Source of the DNA: CANKHA01 sp035699705
GTDB lineage: Bacteria; Pseudomonadota; Alphaproteobacteria; Rhizobiales; Xanthobacteraceae
Length of the DNA: 63,300 nucleotides
Reading direction: 5' to 3'
NCBI GenBank assembly: GCA_035699705.1
Contig: DASSPI010000018.1
Span: forward strand, 1-63,300
Positions 41,717 to 50,259 of this stretch are shown here, piece by piece (within the stretch, counting starts at the first letter, position 1; the number at the start of each line of letters is the position of its first letter). Under the pieces are notes generated by a model. That model was not told the origin of the DNA. It searched no databases and saw nothing but the letters and a program-made list of their open reading frames with translations. The position numbers and the translations under genes are program-made.

Positions 41717-42331
41717 ATGACCCTTCGCTTGCACCGCGGCGACCTGCCCAATCTGAACGGCTATTCCGGATCGGTCGCAATCGACACCGAGACCATGGGG
41801 CTCGATCCCCATCGCGACCGGCTCTGCGTGGTGCAGCTTTCGCCGGGCGACGGCTCAGCCGATGTGGTGCAGATCGCTCCCGGCCAAAAAGACGCGCCCA
41901 ACCTGAAACGGCTTTTGGCCGATCCGGCGATCCTGAAAATCTTCCACTTCGCGCGCTTTGATCTCGGCAGCCTGTTCAAGACCTTCGGCGTGATGCCGGC
42001 GCCGGTCTATTGCACCAAGATCGCCTCGCGGCTGTCGCGCACCTATACCGACAAGCATGGATTGAAGGATCTGGTGCGCGAACTCACGGGCACCGATCTG
42101 TCAAAGCAGCAGCAAAGCTCCGACTGGGGCACCGAGCAGCTCACGGACGCGCAGATCGCCTACGCCGCTTCCGACGTGCTGCATCTGCATGCGCTGAAGG
42201 ACAAGCTGGACGTCATCCTGGCGCGGGAAGGGCGCGCGGAACTCGCCGCGGCCTGCTTCCGCTTCCTGCCGGACCGGGTGCGGCTCGACCTTGCCGGCTG
42301 GGGAGCCGAGGACATCTTCGCCCATTCCTGA
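41717..42331 (+). CDS. rnd: Ribonuclease D, short form
   Basis: A 204-residue 3'-5' exoribonuclease that trims tRNA and other RNAs. The DEDD exonuclease motifs are present: VAIDTETMGLDP (Exo I), FHFARFDLGSLF (Exo II) and YAASDVLHLHAL (Exo III with Tyr and Asp). It lacks the HRDC domains of the E. coli enzyme, which is usual for alphaproteobacterial short forms. ATG 41717. It precedes the lpt genes but the 115-base gap leaves co-transcription open. Confidence 0.93.
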   Translation: MTLRLHRGDLPNLNGYSGSVAIDTETMGLDPHRDRLCVVQLSPGDGSADVVQIAPGQKDAPNLKRLLADPAILKIFHFARFDLGSLFKTFGVMPAPVYCTKIASRLSRTYTDKHGLKDLVRELTGTDLSKQQQSSDWGTEQLTDAQIAYAASDVLHLHALKDKLDVILAREGRAELAAACFRFLPDRVRLDLAGWGAEDIFAHS

Positions 42332-42446
42332 GCGGAGTCTGCTACCGTCCCAGAGGGGACATATTCCACCGGTAATCGTTGCGTTATCGAACTGAAGACG
42401 CATTCCGAATGGACGACCGGGAGATAAACCGATTGGTTGACGACGC

Positions 42447-43148
42447 ATGAGCGCCGCCTACGGGACTGAGCCAAGGGAAACCCGCGCCTTCCGGGCGAGC
42501 CACCGCAGCGATCATGCGCGGCGCTTCCGCGCCGCCGCGCGCCATAGCCGCCGCGTGCGGCTGTTGCGCGTCGGCCTGCCGGTCGCGACCGTTCTCGGCT
42601 GCCTCGCGATCGCGCTGGCGAGCTGGTTCAATCCGCTGCGCATGCTGACCAGGCTTCCGATCAGCATCGACGACGTCGTCGTTTCCGGAACCAAGATCAA
42701 GATGGAAAATCCCAAACTCTCCGGCTTCACGCGCGACTCGCGCCGCTATGACGTTGCCGCGGGCGCCGCGGCGCAGGACCTGACGCGCCCGGGCGTCATC
42801 GAATTGCAGGAGATCACCGCGAACCTGGAGATGCAGGAAAAGACCACCTTGCGATTGGTGGCGCAAAACGGATTATTCGACACCAAGAAGGAACAGCTCA
42901 CGCTTAATCGCGATATCGTGGTGACGTCGTCGAATGGCTATGAAGGCTATCTTGAGGAAGCGGTGATCGATACCAAGAACGGCAACGTGATCTCCGAGAA
43001 GCCGGTGCAATTGAAGATGCGCAACGGCACCGTCAAGGGCAACCGTTTCGAGCTTTTGAATTCCGGCGATGTCATCCGCTTCGACAACGGCGTCGTGGTC
43101 AATATGAAGCTGGACAACGCGTCCAATCGCCCGGCGGCGACGCCATGA
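42447..43148 (+). CDS. lptC: LPS export protein LptC
   Basis: A 233-residue inner-membrane-anchored periplasmic protein that passes LPS from LptB2FG to LptA. A cytoplasmic basic N-terminus is followed by one membrane helix (about residues 46-65, LPVATVLGCLAIALASWF) and a periplasmic beta-jellyroll region (LSGFTRDSRRYDVAAGAA; VVTSSNGYEGYLEEAVI). It overlaps lptA by four bases (ATGA). lptF and lptG are not in the window. Confidence 0.88.
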   Translation: MSAAYGTEPRETRAFRASHRSDHARRFRAAARHSRRVRLLRVGLPVATVLGCLAIALASWFNPLRMLTRLPISIDDVVVSGTKIKMENPKLSGFTRDSRRYDVAAGAAAQDLTRPGVIELQEITANLEMQEKTTLRLVAQNGLFDTKKEQLTLNRDIVVTSSNGYEGYLEEAVIDTKNGNVISEKPVQLKMRNGTVKGNRFELLNSGDVIRFDNGVVVNMKLDNASNRPAATP

Positions 43149-43780
43149 CGCGCGCATCCGTTCGCGCCATGGTCTTCGCTTGCGCCGCGGTCGCCGCGGC
43201 CGCGTTGCTTGGCGAGGCGCAAGCGCAAACTCCGCGGCCGCCTGTGCAACGTGCCGCGCAAGCAAACCAGGGACCGGCCAATGCGCTGCAAGGCTTTTCG
43301 CAGAATCGCGATCAGCCGGTGCAGATCGAGGCGGCCTCGCTCGAGGTGCGCGACAAGGACAAGGTCGCGACTTTCAGCGGCAACGTCCACGTCATCCAGG
43401 GCGACACCGATCTGCGCTCCAAGACGCTCGTGGTGTATTACGAGGAGGACAATCCGAAGGCCGGCGCCATCAAGGCGGCGCAGCCGGGGCCGGGCGGCTC
43501 ATCGCAGATCAAGCGGCTGGAAGCCAGCGGCAATGTGCTGGTGACCCAGAAGGACCAGACCGCCACCGGCGACAAGGGCGTGTTCGACATGCGCACGAAT
43601 ACGATTACGCTGACGGGCAACGTTGTCATCAGTCAGGGGCAGAATGTCTTGCGTGGCGAGCGGCTGGTGGTCGACCGGGCGACGGGGGTGTCGCGCATGG
43701 AAGGCGGCCGGGTGCAGGGCATTTTCCAGCGCGGCAAGGAAGATGGCTCGCCCGCGATGAAACTGCCGGGGACGAATTAA
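43145..43780 (+). CDS. lptA: LPS transport periplasmic protein LptA
   Basis: A 211-residue protein with a signal peptide (ASVRAMVFACAAVAAAALLGEAQAQ, cleaved after AQAQ) and an OstA/LptA beta-jellyroll domain: QPVQIEAASLEVRDKDKVATF, FSGNVHVIQGDTDLRSKTL and TITLTGNVVISQGQNVLRGERL. LptA forms the bridge across the periplasm that carries LPS to the outer membrane. A low-complexity linker precedes the domain. It overlaps lptC and is followed by lptB after 86 bases. Confidence 0.92.
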   Translation: MTRASVRAMVFACAAVAAAALLGEAQAQTPRPPVQRAAQANQGPANALQGFSQNRDQPVQIEAASLEVRDKDKVATFSGNVHVIQGDTDLRSKTLVVYYEEDNPKAGAIKAAQPGPGGSSQIKRLEASGNVLVTQKDQTATGDKGVFDMRTNTITLTGNVVISQGQNVLRGERLVVDRATGVSRMEGGRVQGIFQRGKEDGSPAMKLPGTN

Positions 43781-43866
43781 CGCGATTGCTGTCGGTTGAA
43801 TGCGCGAGGGGGAGTGTCTATCACCGCGCGGCTGGTCTTTGCTGCGTAATATAATCCTGAGGCACG

Positions 43867-44793
43867 GTGCGCTCGATCATCTCCTTTTTCCGAAACAAGC
43901 CCCGCAAGGCGAGGCCGCATCCGGCGGCCGGCCGCTGGGCGATGGACGGCGCCTTTACGGCGCAGCCGATGACGCTGCCGCGCGCGGCCGCGGCCGTCAC
44001 CGCCGCGCGCCGGCGGCCCGCCGCCCCTGCCGCTGCAGAGCAAGACGTCCCGCCGGTCATGGCGCAGAACCAGGGCTATCTTGCCGCGCATGGGGTGGAG
44101 AAAAGCTTCGTCGGACGCAAGGTCGTCAAAGGCGTGAGCCTCTATGTCAGGCGCGGCGAGGCGGTCGGCCTGCTGGGTCCGAATGGGGCGGGCAAGACCA
44201 CGGTTTTTTACATGATCACCGGTCTGATCAAGGCCGACCGCGGCCGCATCGAGCTCGATGGCCACGACGTCACCGGCTTTCCGATGTATCAGCGCGCGCG
44301 GCTCGGCATCGGCTATCTGCCGCAGGAAGCCTCGATTTTTCGCGGGCTGAATGTGGAGGATAATATCCGCGCGGTGCTGGAGGTGGTGGAGCCCAACCGG
44401 CGCCGGCGCGAGGCCGAGCTGGACGCCTTGCTCGACGAATTCAACATCACGCGCCTGCGGAAGACGCCGTCCATCGCCCTCTCCGGCGGCGAGCGCCGCC
44501 GCTGCGAGATCGCCCGCGCATTGGCCTCGCGGCCGAGCTACATGCTGCTGGACGAGCCCTTCGCCGGCATCGACCCGATCGCGGTGGGCGACATCCAGAC
44601 CCTGGTCCGGCATCTGACCGACCGCGGCATCGGGGTGCTGATCACCGACCATAATGTGCGCGAAACGTTGGGCCTGACCGACCGCTCCTACATCATTTAT
44701 TCCGGCCAGGTGCTGATGGAGGGGCGGGCCGATGAAATCGTGAATAACCCGGACGTCCGCAGGCTCTATCTGGGCGAGGATTTCGAGCTTTAG
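43867..44793 (+). CDS. lptB: LPS export ABC transporter ATP-binding protein LptB
   Basis: ATPase that powers LPS extraction with LptFG. The 308 residues include an unusual Arg/Ala/Pro-rich N-terminal extension of about 65, before the family start at AQNQGYLAAHGVEKSF. Walker A is GPNGAGKTT (about residue 107), the signature is LSGGERRRCEIARAL and Walker B YMLLDEPFAGIDP. GTG 43867 has GAGG just upstream. The extension may be real, as seen in relatives, or the true start may be ATG near 44059. Confidence 0.94.
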   Translation: MRSIISFFRNKPRKARPHPAAGRWAMDGAFTAQPMTLPRAAAAVTAARRRPAAPAAAEQDVPPVMAQNQGYLAAHGVEKSFVGRKVVKGVSLYVRRGEAVGLLGPNGAGKTTVFYMITGLIKADRGRIELDGHDVTGFPMYQRARLGIGYLPQEASIFRGLNVEDNIRAVLEVVEPNRRRREAELDALLDEFNITRLRKTPSIALSGGERRRCEIARALASRPSYMLLDEPFAGIDPIAVGDIQTLVRHLTDRGIGVLITDHNVRETLGLTDRSYIIYSGQVLMEGRADEIVNNPDVRRLYLGEDFEL

Positions 44794-44810
44794 GCGAGGC
44801 TCCAGGGTCG

Positions 44811-44841
44811 TTCACGGACTTCGGAAGCGGGGCACCAGAAA
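44811..44841. repeat. Partial copy of the GGAAGCGGGGCAC repeat arm
   Basis: Sequence from GTTCACGGACTTCGGAAG through CGGGGCACC matches the right end of the element at 26484-26599 (ACGAACTTCGGAAGCGGGGCAC) with few differences. The left half is not recognisable, so this looks like a decayed copy in the lptB-rpoN gap. Confidence 0.6.
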
Positions 44842-44914
44842 AGAGTTCGCCGAGCCGCCTCTGGGCTGGTATAAAAACGATCAAGCAAGAATCGGACCAG
44901 TTCGAACCGCTTTC

Positions 44915-46444
44915 ATGGCCCTGACCCAACGCCTCCAGCTTCGCCAGAGCCAAGCTCTGGTGATGACGCCGCAGCTGATGCAGGCCATCAAGCTGCTGCA
45001 GCTGTCGAATCTTGACCTTGCCAGCTATGTCGAGGGCGAGCTTGAGCGCAACCCGCTGCTGGAACGCGACAGCGAGAGCGATGGGCAGGGCGAGCCGGAT
45101 TCGCCGCAAGCCGATGCCGCACCCGACGGCGATGCCAAGGCCGGCGACTGGATGGGGGAAGACCTCGAAACCAGCCGCACGGCGATGGAAGCGCAGCTCG
45201 GCACCGGCCTCGACAACGTTTTCCCCGAGGATTCCGGCCAGACCACGCCGCGGGCGGGAACCGAGGCGCCCCCGCCGACATCGGAATGGGCGGGCACCGG
45301 TTCCGGCGGCGCCGAACATGGCGACTATAATCTGGAAGCTTTCGTTTCCGCCGAGACCACGCTGGCCGACCATCTCGCCGAGCAGCTCTCGATGGCCATC
45401 ACCGATCCGGCGCGCCGCATGATCGGGCAATACCTGATCGATATGGTGGATGAGGCGGGCTATCTCGCCGGCGACCTGCTGGCCGTGGCACAGAAACTCG
45501 GCGCGCCCATCGCCGAGGTGGAGGCCGTGCTCGGCATCGTGCAGGGATTCGATCCGGCCGGCGTCTGCGCCCGCAATCTCACCGAATGTCTCGCGCTCCA
45601 GCTCAGGGAGCGCGACCGCTTTGATCCCGCGATGCAGGCGCTGGTGGAGAATCTGCCGATGCTGGCCAACCGTCAGCTCGCGGCTTTGAAGAAGATCTGT
45701 AGCGTCGACGACGAAGATCTGGCCGACATGATCGGTGAAATCCGCCGGCTCAATCCGAAGCCCGGCCTCGCCTTCGGATCGGCCATGGTGCAGGCGATCA
45801 TCCCGGACGTGTTTGTACGGCCGGGTCCCGATGGCGGCTGGCTGGTGGAGCTGAATTCGGAAACGCTGCCGAAGGTGCTGGTCAATCAGAGCTACTACGC
45901 CAAGGTCTCGAAGACAGCGCGCGCCGATGGCGAAAAAAGCTATCTGGCGGAATGTCTGCAAACGGCGACCTGGCTGGTGCGCGCGCTCGATCAGCGCGCC
46001 CGCACGATCTTGAAAGTATCCAGCGAGATCGTGCGCCAGCAGGACAGCTTCTTCGCGCTGGGCGTGCAGCATCTGCGACCGCTGAATCTGAAGACGGTGG
46101 CGGATGCGATCTCCATGCACGAATCGACGGTGTCGCGCGTCACCGCCAATAAATACATGGCCACCAGCCGCGGCATCTTCGAGCTGAAATACTTCTTCAC
46201 CTCTTCGATCTCATCTTCCGATGGCGGCGAAGCGCATTCCGCCGAGGCGGTGCGCCACCGCATCAGGCAGTTGGTCGATGCCGAGGACGCGCACGAGGTG
46301 CTCTCGGACGACACCATTGTGGAAAAGCTGCGCGAGGCGGGCATCGATATCGCGCGGCGGACCGTCGCCAAATACCGCGAAGCCATGCGAATTCCATCTT
46401 CGGTGCAGCGGCGGCGGGCCAAGCAGGCTGTGTCGGCTTTGTGA
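44915..46444 (+). CDS. rpoN: RNA polymerase sigma-54 factor
   Basis: Sigma factor for enhancer-dependent promoters, active only with AAA+ activators, controlling nitrogen and other metabolism. The 509 residues show region I (a Gln-rich start, LTQRLQLRQSQALVMTPQLMQAIKLL), an acidic variable region II (about residues 55-140), the core-binding domain, the DNA-binding HTH (VADAISMHESTVSRVTANKY) and the C-terminal RpoN box in DIARRTVAKYREAM. It follows lptB, the usual alphaproteobacterial order. ptsN comes next without hpf. Confidence 0.97.
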   Translation: MALTQRLQLRQSQALVMTPQLMQAIKLLQLSNLDLASYVEGELERNPLLERDSESDGQGEPDSPQADAAPDGDAKAGDWMGEDLETSRTAMEAQLGTGLDNVFPEDSGQTTPRAGTEAPPPTSEWAGTGSGGAEHGDYNLEAFVSAETTLADHLAEQLSMAITDPARRMIGQYLIDMVDEAGYLAGDLLAVAQKLGAPIAEVEAVLGIVQGFDPAGVCARNLTECLALQLRERDRFDPAMQALVENLPMLANRQLAALKKICSVDDEDLADMIGEIRRLNPKPGLAFGSAMVQAIIPDVFVRPGPDGGWLVELNSETLPKVLVNQSYYAKVSKTARADGEKSYLAECLQTATWLVRALDQRARTILKVSSEIVRQQDSFFALGVQHLRPLNLKTVADAISMHESTVSRVTANKYMATSRGIFELKYFFTSSISSSDGGEAHSAEAVRHRIRQLVDAEDAHEVLSDDTIVEKLREAGIDIARRTVAKYREAMRIPSSVQRRRAKQAVSAL

Positions 46445-46577
46445 CCGATTGCGTGTGGTGAGACGCTCTCCGGCGGAGTAATCTCCGCCCATTGACGCCT
46501 TCAGAACCGATCCTTATGGTCCGCCCCCTTCATCAATCCCCTCAATCCTTTATCGCCACAGGTACCGGAACGGGCCC

Positions 46578-47039
46578 ATGTCGCTGACCGATCTCATCGC
46601 CCCGAACGCGGTCGTTCCGGTACTGAAAGTCGCCAACAAGAAGCAGGCGATCCAGGAACTGGCCGCCCGGGCGGCCGAGCTGACCGGGCATGGCGAACGC
46701 ACGATCGCGGAGATTCTTCTGCAGCGCGAGAAGCTCGGCTCCACCGGGGTGGGCAACGGCATCGCCATCCCGCACGGCAAGCTGCCGAAACTCGGCAAGC
46801 TGTTCGGCATGTTCGCGCGGCTGGAACGTCCGATCGATTTCGAGGCGCTGGACGGCCAGCCGGTGGACCTGATCTTCCTGTTGCTGGCGCCGGAGACCGC
46901 GGGCGCCGATCATCTGAAAGCGCTGGCGCGGATCGCCCGGCTGTTGCGCGATCCTGACGTCGGGCAAAAGCTGCGCGCGTCGCAGGATGCCGAAGCGCTT
47001 TACGCGGTGCTGGCATTGCCTTCGGCGAGCGCGGCTTAG
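46578..47039 (+). CDS. ptsN: Nitrogen-regulatory PTS protein EIIA(Ntr)
   Basis: A 153-residue EIIA domain that takes a phosphate from NPr and regulates potassium, nitrogen and stress responses in the cytoplasm. It starts MSLTDLIAPNAVVPVLKVANKKQAIQ-like; the phosphorylated His lies in GIAIPHGKLPKLGK (about residue 66), with KLGSTGVGNG before it. It begins 133 bases after rpoN. The hibernation factor gene hpf, which normally lies between rpoN and ptsN, is absent from the gap. Confidence 0.93.
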   Translation: MSLTDLIAPNAVVPVLKVANKKQAIQELAARAAELTGHGERTIAEILLQREKLGSTGVGNGIAIPHGKLPKLGKLFGMFARLERPIDFEALDGQPVDLIFLLLAPETAGADHLKALARIARLLRDPDVGQKLRASQDAEALYAVLALPSASAA

Positions 47040-47053
47040 AACCCGCTAACAAA

Positions 47054-47194
47054 CTATCTCCTCATGGGGAGGCGCGAAGCGCCGTCTCGAAGGACGGGCG
47101 GCCCGGGCCTGCATGGTTCGAGACGCGCCGCTTCGCAACGAAGTGCGCCTAGGCTGAGCCGGTTATTGCGGCGCTCCTCACCATGAGGAGATAG
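47054..47194. repeat. 141-bp palindromic element after ptsN
   Basis: It begins CTATCTCCTCAT and ends with the exact inverse ATGAGGAGATAG. Inside, GCGCCGTCTCGAA and TTCGAGACGCGCC form a second inverted pair. It lies between the convergent ptsN and DUF1150 genes. Similar CTCCTCAT/ATGAGGAG elements are, from general knowledge, widespread in Bradyrhizobium relatives. Confidence 0.85.
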
Positions 47195-47207
47195 ATTTCG
47201 GCGGGTC

Positions 47208-47244
47208 AAACAAAAACGGCGGAGAACTTTCGTCCTCCGCCGTT
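47208..47244 (-). terminator. Intrinsic terminator of the hsp20-DUF1150 unit
   Basis: On the minus strand AACGGCGGAG (plus 47244-47235) pairs with CTCCGCCGTT (plus 47224-47215) around a ten-base loop and runs into TTTTTGTTT. It lies 25 bases after the DUF1150 stop codon. Confidence 0.9.
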
Positions 47245-47269
47245 CGTATTCGGTATCCTTCGGCGTGCG

Positions 47270-47539
47270 TCAGTGCACGCTCACCGCCTCGAGCTCCTGG
47301 CTCCAGGCATTCGCCACCGCCGCCTCGCGGCTGTCGGTCAGCATGATCGGCGTGCCGTCGGCGGCGTGCAGCGAGAACAGCTGCAGGCCCGGCGCGATCT
47401 CTGGCGCCTGCGGAAACATCTTGGCGACGTCCTCGGAGCGGATCGCCTTCACATAGGCGATGCGGCCGCCGCCCAGCAGGGCGAGCGCTTCCGGAGAAAC
47501 CGGTGTGTTCGTGTTGCCTTCATTCATTCTGTGGTTCAT
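47270..47539 (-). CDS. DUF1150 protein
   Basis: An 89-residue protein of the alphaproteobacterial DUF1150 family, marked by SPEALALLGGGRIAYVKAI and GLQLFSLHAADGTPIMLTDS. Function unknown. It follows the hsp20 gene by about 50 bases, and this linkage is common, which suggests a role in the heat response. ATG 47539 has AAGGAG upstream; a second ATG at 47527 is possible. A clear terminator follows. Confidence 0.87.
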   Translation of the reverse strand: MNHRMNEGNTNTPVSPEALALLGGGRIAYVKAIRSEDVAKMFPQAPEIAPGLQLFSLHAADGTPIMLTDSREAAVANAWSQELEAVSVH

Positions 47540-47590
47540 GGCCCTCGACTCCTTTCCAAAGTTTACTCGGTCGAGTCCGATGGTTTCCGT

Positions 47591-48016
47591 TCAGTCGTGG
47601 TTGGTGATGGAAACCTTTTTCACCAGCCGTTCGGGCTCCGGTCGCGCCAGATCGATCTCCAGCAGGCCGTTCTTCAAGTCCGCCCCCAAGACTTCCATTC
47701 CCTCCGCGAGCACGAAGGTGCGCTGAAACTGCCGCGCCGCGATGCCGCGGTGGAGATAGTGCCGGCTCTTGTCATCCTGCTGCCGGCCGCGGATGACGAG
47801 TTGATTTTCCTCAATCGATACGTCGAGCTGATCGCGGGTGAAGCCCGCCACCGCCAAGGAAATGCGAAGCCGTTCCGGCTTCTGCGCGTCGCGGGCGAGG
47901 CGCTCGATATTGTAAGGCGGATAGCCATCCGCGGCTTTGGCTACGCGGTCGAGCACGCGCTCGATCTCGTCGAAGCCCAGCAGGAACGGACTGGAAAGCG
48001 AAGGAACCCTGGACAT
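47591..48016 (-). CDS. Small heat-shock protein, Hsp20/IbpA type
   Basis: A 141-residue alpha-crystallin chaperone that holds unfolding proteins for DnaK. Features are the N-terminal LSSPFLLGFDEIERVLDRVAK, GYPPYNIERL, and the alpha-crystallin domain with ISLAVAGFTRDQLDVSIEENQL and GIAARQFQRTFVLAEGMEV. ATG 48016 has GAGGG eight bases upstream. The gene is preceded by an RpoH-type promoter at 48098-48129. I did not find a clear ROSE thermosensor in the leader. Confidence 0.93.
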   Translation of the reverse strand: MSRVPSLSSPFLLGFDEIERVLDRVAKAADGYPPYNIERLARDAQKPERLRISLAVAGFTRDQLDVSIEENQLVIRGRQQDDKSRHYLHRGIAARQFQRTFVLAEGMEVLGADLKNGLLEIDLARPEPERLVKKVSITNHD

Positions 48017-48097
48017 TCACAAAGCCCTCGGAAGCGACTTTGACAGCGGGCCCTTACGGCACCCTTAACTCCGGCGGCTCATCCGCCAACGTCTGAG

Positions 48098-48129
48098 CTA
48101 ATATGGGCACGACCGGTTAAGGCTGCAAG
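48098..48129 (-). promoter_or_regulatory. Candidate sigma-32 (RpoH) promoter of hsp20-DUF1150
   Basis: On the minus strand CTTG (plus 48129-48126), then 18 bases, then CCCATATTAG (plus 48107-48098). Against the consensus CTTG-N17/18-CYTATNTNNG the -10 matches 9 of 10. It lies about 82 bases before the hsp20 start and resembles the dnaK promoter in this window. Confidence 0.65.
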
Positions 48130-48246
48130 AAGCGCGGAAAAGTCCGCCGAAGCGGCTTTCCAGGCATCGGTCGTTGGTTGAGTGGCCTGCCAAGCCGAAG
48201 CTCGCGGCTGCCCGTCCGCCTTTGCCCTTCGGGCTTCGGCGTGACA

Positions 48247-48274
48247 GCCTTCGTCTCGCTTCGCGAGCGAAGGC
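48247..48274 (-). terminator. Hairpin downstream of tRNA-Ala
   Basis: AGCCTTCG...CTCGC pairs with GCGAG...CGAAGGCT around a short loop, directly after the tRNA-Ala 3' end on the minus strand. It has no strong T-run, so it may act in processing or partial termination. Confidence 0.45.
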
Positions 48275-48350
<76 letters not shown>

Positions 48351-48365
48351 AAAGGGTATTGCCGC

Positions 48366-48758
48366 CTAAGTCTCTTCTTCCTTGTCGACGTCGCCGATGA
48401 TGTCGGTCACATCGGCGTCGCCTTCTTCCTGCTCCTCGATGAAGGCATCGGCATCGAGAGCCGGATCGATTTCAACCTCCTCGCCTTCCACGCCGGTCTT
48501 CGCGCCGGCGGTCTCCGCGTCGGCCTCTTCCAGCGAGACGAATTCCGCATCCGCGGTCTCCGGAGCGACCACCTCGGGTTCGACGACAGCGGCAGCGCGC
48601 GCTGCGGCAGCAGCTTCCGGCCGCGCGCGCGAGGACACCGGCGCGACGACGAAGACGGTTTCGCATTTCGGGCACACGATCGGGGTCTTGCTGAGATCGT
48701 AGAATTTCGCCCCGCAACTGCCGCAGACGCGCTTGGTACCGAGATCGGGTTTAGCCAA
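48366..48758 (-). CDS. TIGR02300-family zinc-ribbon protein
   Basis: A 130-residue protein with an N-terminal zinc ribbon (VCGSCGAKFYDLSKTPIVCPKC) and a very acidic C-terminal half rich in Glu, Asp and Ala (for example EEQEEGDADVTDIIGDVDKEEET in pieces). This is the alphaproteobacterial TIGR02300 family; its function is not known. It is on the minus strand just after tRNA-Ala and divergent from aroA. Confidence 0.9.
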   Translation of the reverse strand: MAKPDLGTKRVCGSCGAKFYDLSKTPIVCPKCETVFVVAPVSSRARPEAAAAARAAAVVEPEVVAPETADAEFVSLEEADAETAGAKTGVEGEEVEIDPALDADAFIEEQEEGDADVTDIIGDVDKEEET

Positions 48759-48924
48759 AGTCCGAAGTCCTCAAGGTCTGGAAAATCGAGGCTTCACTTG
48801 GCGAGTTGCAGGGGTCCTGTCAATAGCGGCCGCACGGCTTTGTGCGGGGGCCCTGCGGGCGGATGGATGACGGCCCGCAAGGCCGCATGCTAGGACGGCA
48901 GGCCCTTCATCGGATCGCATTGAC

Positions 48925-50259
48925 GTGAACGCCGCCACCCCTTCTCCGCTCACCGCCCATCCCGGACGCCTGCTTTCTGGCCGTGTCCGCGTGCCGGGCG
49001 ACAAATCCATTTCGCACCGCGCCCTGATTTTCGGCGCGCTCACCGTGGGTGAAACCCGCATCAGCGGGCTTTTGGAAGGCGAGGACGTGCTCAATACCGG
49101 CAAGGCCATGCGCATGCTGGGCGCCACCGTCGAGCGCCAGGGCGAGGGGGCCTGGAGCGTGCATGGCGTCGGGGTCGCCGGCTTCGCACAACCGGCCGAC
49201 GTGCTCGATCTCGGCAATTCCGGCACCGGCTGCCGCCTCGTTCTCGGGGCGGTCGCCGGCTCTCCGGTCACCGCGACCTTCGACGGCGACGCCAGCCTGC
49301 GCAAACGGCCGATGCGGCGCGTGCTCGATCCGCTGACGCGCATGGGCGCGAAGATCATCTCGGCCGCCGAAAACGGCGGTCTGCCGGTCACGCTGCAAGG
49401 GGCGCGCGATCCGCTCCCGATCGTCTATGAATCGCCGGTGCCTTCGGCGCAGCTCAAGTCGGCGGTGCTGCTCGCGGGACTTTCGGCGCCGGGCGAGACG
49501 GTGGTGATCGAGGAAGAGGCAACGCGCGATCACACCGAGCGCATGCTCAAGCATTTCGGTGCGCATGTGCGGGTGGAAAAGCATGGCACCCACGGCCGGC
49601 GGATCAGCTTGACGGGCCAGCCGGAGCTGGAGCCCGCGCCGGTGGCGGTGCCGTCGGATCCGTCCTCGGCCGCCTTTCCGCTGGTGGCGGCGCTGGTGGT
49701 GCCGGGCTCGGACGTGATCGTCGAAGGCGTGATGACCAATCCGCTACGCGCCGGCCTGCTCACCACCTTGCGCGAAATGGGCGCCAGCATCGAAATTCTG
49801 GCAACGCGCGACGAAGGCGGCGAGGAAGTCACCGATCTGCGCGTGCGCGCCGGCGCATTGCGCGGCGTCGAGGTGCCACCCGAACGCGCGCCCACCATGA
49901 TCGACGAATATCCGATCCTCGCGGTGGCGGCGGCTTTCGCCCAGGGCACGACGCGGATGCGGGGCTTAAAGGAATTGCGGGTGAAGGAATCCGATCGGCT
50001 TTCCGCCACCGCCGAGATGCTGCGCGTCAACGGGGTCGAGGTCGAGATCGACGGCGACGACCTGATCGTGGCGGGCAAGGGGCGCGTGCGCGGAGGCGGC
50101 CTGGTCGCCACCCATATGGATCATCGCATGGCGATGTCGGCGCTGGTCATGGGGCTCGCGAGCGAGCAGCCAATCGGGGCCGACGACACCGCTTTCATCG
50201 CCACCAGCTTTCCCAGCTTCATTCCGATGATGCGGCAGCTGGGAGCGGAATTCGCATGA
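48925..50259 (+). CDS. aroA: 3-phosphoshikimate 1-carboxyvinyltransferase (EPSP synthase)
   Basis: Shikimate pathway enzyme joining shikimate-3-phosphate with PEP on the way to aromatic amino acids. The 444-residue protein has VPGDKSISHRALIFGAL (about residue 22), LGNSGTGCRLVLG, RDHTERMLKHFG and ELRVKESDRLSATAEML. Spacing and wording resemble the class II enzymes of rhizobia and Agrobacterium, but the residue at the position of their special Ala is Gly. GTG 48925 is the start. Its stop overlaps the cmk start by four bases. Confidence 0.95.
   Translation: MNAATPSPLTAHPGRLLSGRVRVPGDKSISHRALIFGALTVGETRISGLLEGEDVLNTGKAMRMLGATVERQGEGAWSVHGVGVAGFAQPADVLDLGNSGTGCRLVLGAVAGSPVTATFDGDASLRKRPMRRVLDPLTRMGAKIISAAENGGLPVTLQGARDPLPIVYESPVPSAQLKSAVLLAGLSAPGETVVIEEEATRDHTERMLKHFGAHVRVEKHGTHGRRISLTGQPELEPAPVAVPSDPSSAAFPLVAALVVPGSDVIVEGVMTNPLRAGLLTTLREMGASIEILATRDEGGEEVTDLRVRAGALRGVEVPPERAPTMIDEYPILAVAAAFAQGTTRMRGLKELRVKESDRLSATAEMLRVNGVEVEIDGDDLIVAGKGRVRGGGLVATHMDHRMAMSALVMGLASEQPIGADDTAFIATSFPSFIPMMRQLGAEFA

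Noticed and set aside
47591..48110. ROSE-type RNA thermometer in the hsp20 leader
   Set aside because: The leader has repeated AGGG/CCCT words that can pair, but no recognisable ROSE core near the ribosome binding site; only the RpoH-type promoter is supported.
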